Part shown: piece after piece, positions 56,752 to 64,000 of the stretch
How positions within the stretch are numbered: position 1 is the stretch's first letter
Layout of the letters: each line of letters begins with the position of its first letter
DNA from: Membranipora membranacea
Taxonomy: Eukaryota; Bryozoa; Gymnolaemata; Cheilostomatida; Membraniporidae
Direction: 5' to 3'
Length of the DNA: 64,000 nt
Assembly: GCA_914767715.1 (NCBI GenBank)
Contig: OU612068.1
Span: 1,426,001 to 1,490,000 of the forward strand
Translations under genes and position numbers: made by a program
The notes under the pieces: generated by a model
Seen by the model: only the letters and a program-made list of their open reading frames with translations
Told to the model about the DNA's origin: nothing
Databases searched by the model: none

Positions 56752-59700
56752 ATGGCATGCAAGCTTTTTGCAAAGAGCTTCGTGTTATTGGTTGCGTTGC
56801 AATTTTTGACAGTTGGTCATGGTCAAGAGACATCAAATGCACAGGGGACATCGGATGGCCAAGAGACATCGAATGAACAGGGGACAATTGATGGTCAAGG
56901 GACTTCGGATGTTCAAGGGACTTCGGGTGGTCAAGGGGCGGCGGATGGTCAAGGGGCGTCGGATGGACAAGGAACGTCGGATGGACAAGGAACGTCAGAT
57001 AGTCAAGAGACATCGAATGAGCAGGGGACATTAGATGATCAGGGGACTTCAGATGGTCAAGGGGCAGCGGATGGACAAGGGACATCTGATAGTCAAGAGA
57101 TATCCAATGAACAGGGGACAATTGATGGTCAAGGGACTTCAGATGGTCAAGGGGCGGCGGATGGTCAAGGAACATCAGATAGTCAAGAGACATCGAGTGA
57201 ACAGGGGACAATTGATGGTCAAGGGACTTCAGAAGGTCAAGTGGCGGCGGATGGACAAGGAACATCAGATAGTCAAGAGACATCGAGTGAACAGGGGACA
57301 ATTGATGGTCAAGGGACTTCAGATGGTCAAGTGGCGGCGGATGGACAAGGAACATCAGATAGTCAAGAGACATCGAGTGAACAGGGGACAATTGATGGTC
57401 AAGGGACTTCAGATGGTCAAGAGGCGGCGGATGGACAAGGGACATCCGATAGTCAAGAGACATCGAGTGAACAGGGGACAATTTATGGTCAAGGGACTTC
57501 AGATGGTCAAGAGGCGGCGGATGGACAAGGGACATCCGATAGTCAAGAGATATCGAGTGAACAGGGGACAATTGATGGTCAAGGGACTTCAGATGGTCAA
57601 GAGGCGGCCGATGGACAAGGAATATCCAATAGTCAAGAGACATCGAATGAACAGGGGACGTATGATGGTCAAGGGGCTTCGGATGGTCAAGGGGCGGCGG
57701 ATGGGCAAGGGACATCGGATGGACAAGAGACATCGAATGAACAGGGGACGTTTGATGGTCAAGGGACATCGGATGGTCAAGGGGCGGCGGATGGACAAGA
57801 GACATCCGATAGTCAAGAGACATCGAGTGAACAGGGGACAATTGATGGTCAAGGGACTTCAGATGGTCAAGAGGCGGCGGATGGACAAGGAATATCCAAT
57901 AGTCAAGAGACATCGAATGAACAGGGGACGTATGATGGTCAAGGGGCTTCGGATGGTCAAGGGGCGGCGGATGGACAAGGAACATCAGATAGTCAAGAGA
58001 CATCGAGTGAACAGGGGACAATTGATGGTCAAGGGACTTCAGAAGGTCAAGTGGCGGCGGATGGACAAGGAACATCAGATAGTCAAGAGACATCGAGTGA
58101 ACAGGGGACAATTGATGGTCAAGGGACTTCAGATGGTCAAGTGGCGGCGGATGGACAAGGAACATCAGATAGTCAAGAGACATCGAGTGAACAGGGGACA
58201 ATTGATGGTCAAGGGACTTCAGATGGTCAAGAGGCGGCGGATGGACAAGGGACATCCGATAGTCAAGAGACATCGAGTGAACAGGGGACAATTTATGGTC
58301 AAGGGACTTCAGATGGTCAAGAGGCGGCGGATGGACAAGGGACATCCGATAGTCAAGAGATATCGAGTGAACAGGGGACAATTGATGGTCAAGGGACTTC
58401 AGATGGTCAAGAGGCAGCCGATGGACAAGGAATATCCAATAGTCAAGAGACATCGAATGAACAGGGGACGTATGATGGTCAAGGGGCTTCGGATGGTCAA
58501 GGGGCGGCGGATGGGCAAGGGACATCGGATGGACAAGAGACATCGAATGAACAGGGGACGTTTGATGGTCAAGGGACATCGGATGGTCAAGGGGCGGCGG
58601 ATGGACAAGGGACATCCGATAGTCAAGAGACATCGAGTGAACAGGGGACAATTGATGGTCAAGGGACTTCAGATGGTCAAGAGGCGGCGGATGGACAAGG
58701 AATATCCAATAGTCAAGAGACATCGAATGAACAGGGGACGTATGATGGTCAAGGGGCTTCGGATGGTCAAGGGGCGGCGGATGGACAAGGGACATCGGAT
58801 GGACAAGAGACATCGAATGAACAGGGGACGTTTGATGGACAAGGGACTTCGGATGGTCAAGAGACATCGAATGAACAGGGGACGTCGGATGGACAAGTGG
58901 CCTCAGATGGGTTGCATGATCATACTACTACCTCAGGTATACATAAGACTGCCCATAATCTTCTGATTATATCCTTATGCACTGAATTCCAATTTTTGTT
59001 GTTATGTCAACACAATATTAATGAGCTTAAAAACAGTATCCGAGTCTGTCCTTTATATTGTCTCTGCTACAGGAATTCTTGTAGCCTGATAAGGGGCCGT
59101 CGGATGGGGGAAAAAGTCTTGGGGACTCAGACTAGCTGATTGCTTATTGAGGACGGAATTGCAGTCAACCAGCTAGGAACTCAGCTGCTATAATAATACA
59201 TTGGCTTAAAAAATGCTCTCAATTAAAATTCATCCCAACAGTACATATTGGTTTTATGAGGTTTTGAACTGCAAAATTTAAAATTGATTTCGGCACCTAG
59301 TGGTCCTGGCTCTGGTAATAAAAGATTCCTTGCAGCTAGCGGAATGTCTGTGATTCAAAGACTGCCTGGTATGAAAGAGTGTAAAAAGTGTTTAGGGTTA
59401 CTAAAAACTCCTCAGGAAGGGCATCTATATTGTTCAAGATCAAAACACTCAGCTATAACTCCAACGTGCAGGGAGTTACCTGCGCCAGCTATCAAAGGAG
59501 TTTGATAGCTGGCGCAGGTAACTCCCTACGCCTTGGAGTCTGAGCACTTAGGCTAATAGTAGCCCGACCAAAAACCAAAACCTATGAGCATAAATATGGT
59601 GAAATACAATAGCAGCTTCATCAATTTCACAGGTGTCAGCATACCCATAGAGAAAGTGATATCTTACTTATTGGCAAGCATGAGCGACATGTTGACCAAA

Positions 59701-60444
59701 TGAAACTGCAAGAATAAAATTACAAATTCAATATTTTGCGGAAATATAAAAGAGCTGTGGTTTTTTTTCTGACCATACCGAGTTAGCCACAATGTTAGTC
59801 TATCAGCTCTTAAGTGTATCAGTTTAATTGCGCTGTTTATAGATATTGTTATCACTGGTGAAGCCACTGCTGTGAAGGACGCGCTAATGGTGCGGGCCTC
59901 AAGTAGGCTTTCTAGGATGATATTAGTACACATGAAATCAACTTACCCGAGAACAGTAAATCATTACATAAAATTCTCTGAGATCTAGGATGATAATCAT
60001 TATGAATAGTAAAATGAAAATATCTATAGTCTCGTGCTGTAAAATGAGATCATTTTCCTCTAGTTATAAATTTTATACAATATCTTCTCATATTATTTGT
60101 GTCTTACAGACGATGCTGGGGCTGTCCGATCAGAGACAGAAGTCTGTGTACCTCAAACTACAAGTGGCCCTGAAACCTACCAAGTTATGTACCACGCAGG
60201 GAATAACACTATCAGCTACAAGTCAGATGAGCCCTGTACAAGTCAGGCAGTCAAGAGTGTCTTTAAGCAAGTAAACAGCACGTTTATATGCCAGCACTTC
60301 TGTGCAGAAAATTATTGCTCCTGCTTCACTTTCCTGAATTCCACTGAAATTTGTACAACATACAAGACATATGCAAGTCAGATAATAGGGAATACAAGCA
60401 TGGCTGGCTGTCACAGTGGAACTTTTATAATACCTATCGAGTGA
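56752..60444 (+). CDS. P5: giant secreted PAN/Apple-like protein with hexapeptide-repeat linker
   Basis: Exon 1 56752-58936 (728 codons, ends TCA G|GTATAC) and exon 2 60110-60444 (after CTTACAG) join in phase 1 like every P gene, giving 839 aa. Residues 1-24 are a signal peptide (MACKLFAKSFVLLVALQFLT). About residues 25-715 are around 115 tandem hexapeptides of consensus (S/A)DGQG(T/A), rich in Gly, Gln, Ser, Thr, Asp and Glu and without Cys. The last 110 residues are a PAN-like domain (MYHAGNNTISYKS, FICQHFCAENYCSCFTF, EICTTY, AGCHSGTFIIP) closely related to P2. A long, flexible, acidic spacer could present the domain far from an anchoring point. If the intron is retained the frame runs on to a stop near 59137. 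Confidence 0.8.
56824..58905 (+). repeat. Nested repeat array in P5: 18-bp, 90-bp and 810-bp periods
   Basis: The basic 18-bp unit encodes one hexapeptide. Five units form a 90-bp block (SDSQET SSEQGT IDGQGT SDGQ.. ADGQGT). A segment from about 57181 recurs from 57991, an 810-bp spacing equal to nine 90-bp blocks. The two long copies are almost identical. Other frames and the minus strand also stay open because the period is divisible by three. Confidence 0.9.
59470..59527. other. Perfect 27-bp-arm inverted repeat in the P5 intron
   Basis: Arms 59470-59496 and 59501-59527 are exact reverse complements around a 4-bp GGAG spacer. Imperfect pairing seems to extend further out. The preceding frame (59284-59505) contains KECKKCLGLL and HLYCSRSKH, a Cys/His pattern of unknown meaning. 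It may be a terminal hairpin of a mobile-element fragment or a fold-back in the intron RNA. Confidence 0.9.
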
Positions 60445-61812
60445 ACAATGATCTGGGTTTAACTTTTTCTTTATCTCATCTAAAACCTAAGTAGTCTCAT
60501 TATTGCAGCAGAAAAGTTGGTTTTCAAAGTTTTAGCTCTTACCAAAATCGTAATTTTGCGCTATATTGAACACTAATAAGATAGTAATATTACTGATGAC
60601 GTTGTGACACCATCATAATTTATCTTTTCAAAACTTGTGAAATGTAATTCTGTAGTGTTTTTCAAGTATTGATTTATCCAAAGATATTTCCTTTAGGTAA
60701 CATGATTAGCGGAACTTAAATATAGTGAATTTCCTACACGGTTAACAAGACATGTTTTTAAAACCTTTAAGGGTAACTTTGATGGTCGACTATCAGGGAA
60801 TAAGAGTGGACCTTTTGTTTTAACTGAACTGACTATAACTGAATAAGTTTTTGACTTTTCTGAATGTAACAAACAATTTATTTACAACATCTATGGTTTA
60901 TATATAATTATAAATAAAAATAAATAGGATAGAGTAAGGGTAAAGCCCTGATAAAGCCTCCGTATTATTGTCAGCCTATATTTATATGAAGCCTGTTCTT
61001 TTTTGCGGGGTATTTTAATTCATCTATTAGTCAATTAATCAAATATATCCTAGAGGAGTGATTATTAGCTGTGGTTTAGTCAAACTCCTTTTGCAATGAA
61101 AACTGTGATATCCTACCTGCACAGTGCATACACCCTTGTGTTTGCTTATTATCATCACTGCTTGTACACAGCTATCAATATATGTGCCTGACCTACCACT
61201 GTTGTTAAGGCTGTTCCTCCTAGGTCCAATAGATTACATTTACAAAATCAGGCAAAACGACGCAACTCATAATATGAACACTCAAGTTTTAGCTCAGAGA
61301 TATGACAGACGAATGTGGAATTGCACCAACACTCCGGGACGCAGAGTGTTTCTCCGGGTTTCGAGTCCGTCCTCGGGTACCTATTGATTTCTGGGTCTGC
61401 CAACTTGTAATTGTATGATATTCTCATATCTTATTCATGGCATATTTAACATGGATAGGCCACCAGAATCTGACACACAGGTTTACCTGTACTTTATTGT
61501 TATTATCGTATGACAGCCAGAGCCAGGGGTTACATCAGATAAAGTTTGATCCACAGCTCTGCGGGGTGTTCGGAATTGCCCCCTTTCAGACAAACTAGCA
61601 ACGGTCAGTTGATATAAATAAAATATAGCTCATAAATAGTAACATATCTTTATTTGATATTACGAGGTGTTGCTATGTAACAAATGAAAAAAAACTGAAA
61701 CGAAAACATAGAAACAAATATAAACATTCTATATATAGACAAACAGGAGTATTGATAAAACATCAGTGCTATATTATATTATAATAAAGTACAGAGCACG
61801 ATGTTTGATCAA
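60445..61812. other. P5 3' flank and intergenic sequence
   Basis: No gene supported. A frame at 61124-61387 (NTQVLAQRYDRRMWNC) is open, but I recognise no domain and no second copy to test it. Confidence 0.4.
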
Positions 61813-62516
61813 TTCTCCTGTTTGATATTTTTGCTGATATGCTGTTATGCTGATGTGCTGTTATGAGGCAGTATTGACAACTTGACTAGTGGATAAATTG
61901 ATTCATGATTCTGTTGAAAATCTTGTTTTTGCATAGAGGCATTTCAACGACAAGCAACTTAAATTCTTTACATTTACATTTACATTTACACACATTACAT
62001 GAATGCCTAGAATGAACAGATCATGACCTCCATATGATCACCACCTCTATACGCCACATTCCAAGCTAGTAGCCCTATTCCAAGCTAGAGGTTGAAGAAA
62101 TCATACCTGAAATACACAACGATAAAACCTATCCGAATTGCCACAATCTGAGCTATTCTAGAGGTTCTCCTGTTTGATATTTTTGCTGATATGCTGTTAT
62201 GCTGATGTGCTGTTATGAGGCAGTATTGACAACTTGACTAGTGGATAAATTGATTCATGATTCTGTTGAAAATCTTGTTTTTGCATAGAGGCATTTCAAC
62301 GACAAGCAACTTAAATTCTTTACATTTACATTTACATTTACACACATTACATGAATGCCTAGAATGAACAGATCATGACCTCCATATGATCACCACCTCT
62401 ATACGCCACATTCCAAGCTAGTAGCCCTATTCCAAGCTAGAGGTTGAAGAAATCATACCTGAAATACACAACGATAAAACCTATCCGAATTGCCACAATC
62501 TGAGCTATTCTAGAGG
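61813..62516. repeat. 352-bp tandem duplication
   Basis: 61813-62164 is repeated at 62165-62516 with no difference noticed by eye, so it is very recent or an assembly effect. Each copy contains a short ACATTT run (TACATTTACATTTACA) and TTCCAAGCTAG words. No coding region. Confidence 0.9.
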
Positions 62517-62835
62517 TTGAATATTAAATGAAATATCTATGAAATACAGAGGGAGGCTGATGGCTTTATCATTTATTATATGTTAGAAGTAGCAGGCTTG
62601 TGGACAGCATGTACGTTTATTGATCAGCTGTTGATCAGCTACCAGAACTAAAGACTCAATGTTTCTATGTTTAGATAATGCTTTTCGTCAATCATGATTA
62701 TGCAGTATTTTATAAATTTCCATAAAGTATCAGTTTAATTTATATCAGAACTAACAATGACGTCCAGCTAGGCACGCAGCATCAAATAATCATCCTCTTT
62801 ACCATGAATGTATATGCGTAACTAAAGTTACTTAC

Positions 62836-63977
62836 GTTTTCCGGTATTCTGTATCAAACCTTTCATCGTTTTCACTTGAAGCATCAGAGGGTGACGACAC
62901 ATATTCTTCTGCTGGTTTGGGGCGCTCAGGCAGAGATGGGGGCACGCCCCGCATTGTCTCAAACGGATTGTACCTCAGGGTAGGTTCTTATGTTGGGCAA
63001 CATGAAAAGCCAGTGAAAATTGTCAGAGCAAAGCATGATGAGTCAGTGAAAACATGAAGAGCCAATTAATGCACAAAGTAACTATTCATAATTGTAAATC
63101 AATGTCAATCCTCTTTGTATATGTTACTTTTTTTGGCAATTTAGATGATTGCTCAGGACAAACCAAATTCTTGCCACAAGCATGTTTGACACATAAACTC
63201 ATTCAACAGCAATATGGTAAAACTCCAGCTTCAACTCAACTAAGGCTTTGCAGGAGGCATTAAGGTGTAATGACAGACCTCCTGTCCCTGCGTTAGTTGT
63301 CGGTGACTCTATAGATGGTCTGTACAATCAGAGATAACACAGTGCATCACTTATGTTTGTTACTCACGTGGTTTGTAATCAAAAGGAGATATATCCTCAA
63401 TCTCACACTCCTCATCAGAGCTTGTGACCATCATATCCATATTAGGCTGGACAAACGAGGGCTTCTAAAACCAGCAATAACAACAAGGTGGTGATACACT
63501 GTCTGCTGGGAGGAAATAATTTATTTTGATATGCACCCAGTGTGTAAAACAGGACAGGGTGAGAGAACAGGGGTTATTACAGAGGTCCATTTTAGGGAGT
63601 CACCTATCAACACAACAATCATAAGGATTTAAGCTCTCCTCTTCAGTGAGTGGATAAAAATAATTATATACCATTTTGTTCCTCTATCAATTGAAGGATT
63701 GGGCAAAAGTCTGGTAATGAGACCCCTTGACATGCAAATTGTGCAATATCCCTCCGCCAGCAGAGAGAATAAACTTGTTTGTAGTAATTGTTTAGTTGTA
63801 TGCTAGTATTTATACAGTGTACAGACCTTGTGTCCTGGACTGAGGAGTTTGGACCAGAGTCCAGCGGATTCCTTGTACAGAGCGTACTGTATCTCTGACG
63901 CCATAATCTTCCTCTGACTTCTTCTCGAACTGATCGGGCCATACAGAGGGCCTAACTTAAACTGATAATTACCACAT
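62836..63977 (-). CDS. Unrecognised gene, three internal exons (partial, 5' end beyond window)
   Basis: Minus-strand exons 63977-63827, 63464-63368 and 62986-62836 join in phase (donors GTCTGT, GTGAGT, GTAAGT). The product contains YQFKLGPLYGPISSRRSQRK, ASEIQYALYKESAGLWSKLL and SPGHKKPSFVQPNMDMMV. It continues TSSDEECEIEDISPFDY, LRYNPFETMRGVPPSLPERP and ends in an acidic Ser-rich stretch (SSPSDASSENDERFDTEY). The composition (Pro-rich, acidic, basic N-terminal part) suggests an intracellular, possibly nuclear, protein rather than a secreted one. The family is not recognised. The first donor is weak. The 3' end was not found before 62836, although it should lie upstream in coordinates. It is not part of the repeated unit and seems to mark the edge of the cluster. 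Confidence 0.6.
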
Positions 63978-64000
63978 CTGGGAAAATAAGAAGAGATTTA

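Noticed and set aside
56720-58966. Long minus-strand and alternative plus-strand frames across the P5 repeat
   Set aside because: They are kept open by the 18-bp period. Only the called frame has a signal peptide and joins a PAN-like exon in the family's phase.

Overview
This is eukaryotic, metazoan-type DNA: AT-rich, with genes split by short GT-AG introns (about 80 to 1,200 bp), TATA boxes, secreted multi-exon proteins, and Ty3/gypsy, hAT-like and SINE debris. I cannot name the species. Domain content (PAN/Apple-like, MAM-like, N-formylglutamate amidohydrolase-like) and gene density suggest a small-genome marine invertebrate, but that is inference.

The window is a tandem array of one large segment. 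Position 1 aligns with 20717 and again with 46977, giving unit A (1-20716), unit B (20717-46976) and a partial unit C (46977 to about 55000). Because the window opens inside the last exon of the previous unit, at least one more unit lies upstream. Each unit runs: a Ty3/gypsy relic with its 3' LTR; a small unrecognised gene ('delta'); a cluster of two-exon plus-strand genes for small secreted Cys-rich PAN-like proteins (types P1, P2, P4 and relatives); two minus-strand five-exon paralogues of an N-formylglutamate amidohydrolase-like enzyme ('alpha', N-terminal membrane anchor; 'beta', secreted); a 109-codon plus-strand ORF; a 9-bp minisatellite; and a MAM-like exon. Unit C follows the plan through P4, then leads into a giant paralogue (P5, 56752-60444), whose linker has grown to about 115 hexapeptides before a C-terminal PAN-like domain. 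After 61 kb come a 352-bp tandem duplication and the 3' exons of an unrelated minus-strand gene.

The copies are decaying in different ways. P1 and P2 are intact in all three units. Beta is intact in B, but in A its first exon carries a 321-bp hAT-like element containing a tRNA-like segment. Alpha lost exons 3-5 in A through a 4.19-kb deletion with 6-bp microhomology, and in B has a 5-bp insertion, a nonsense codon and a 1-bp frameshift. Delta keeps all three visible exons only in B. P4 is cut off in A and broken in C. The MAM-like exon is damaged differently in A and B. The cluster therefore looks like a fast birth-and-death array of secreted proteins. All exon models are by-eye splice-site fits, supported mainly by identical exon lengths and phases between paralogues.
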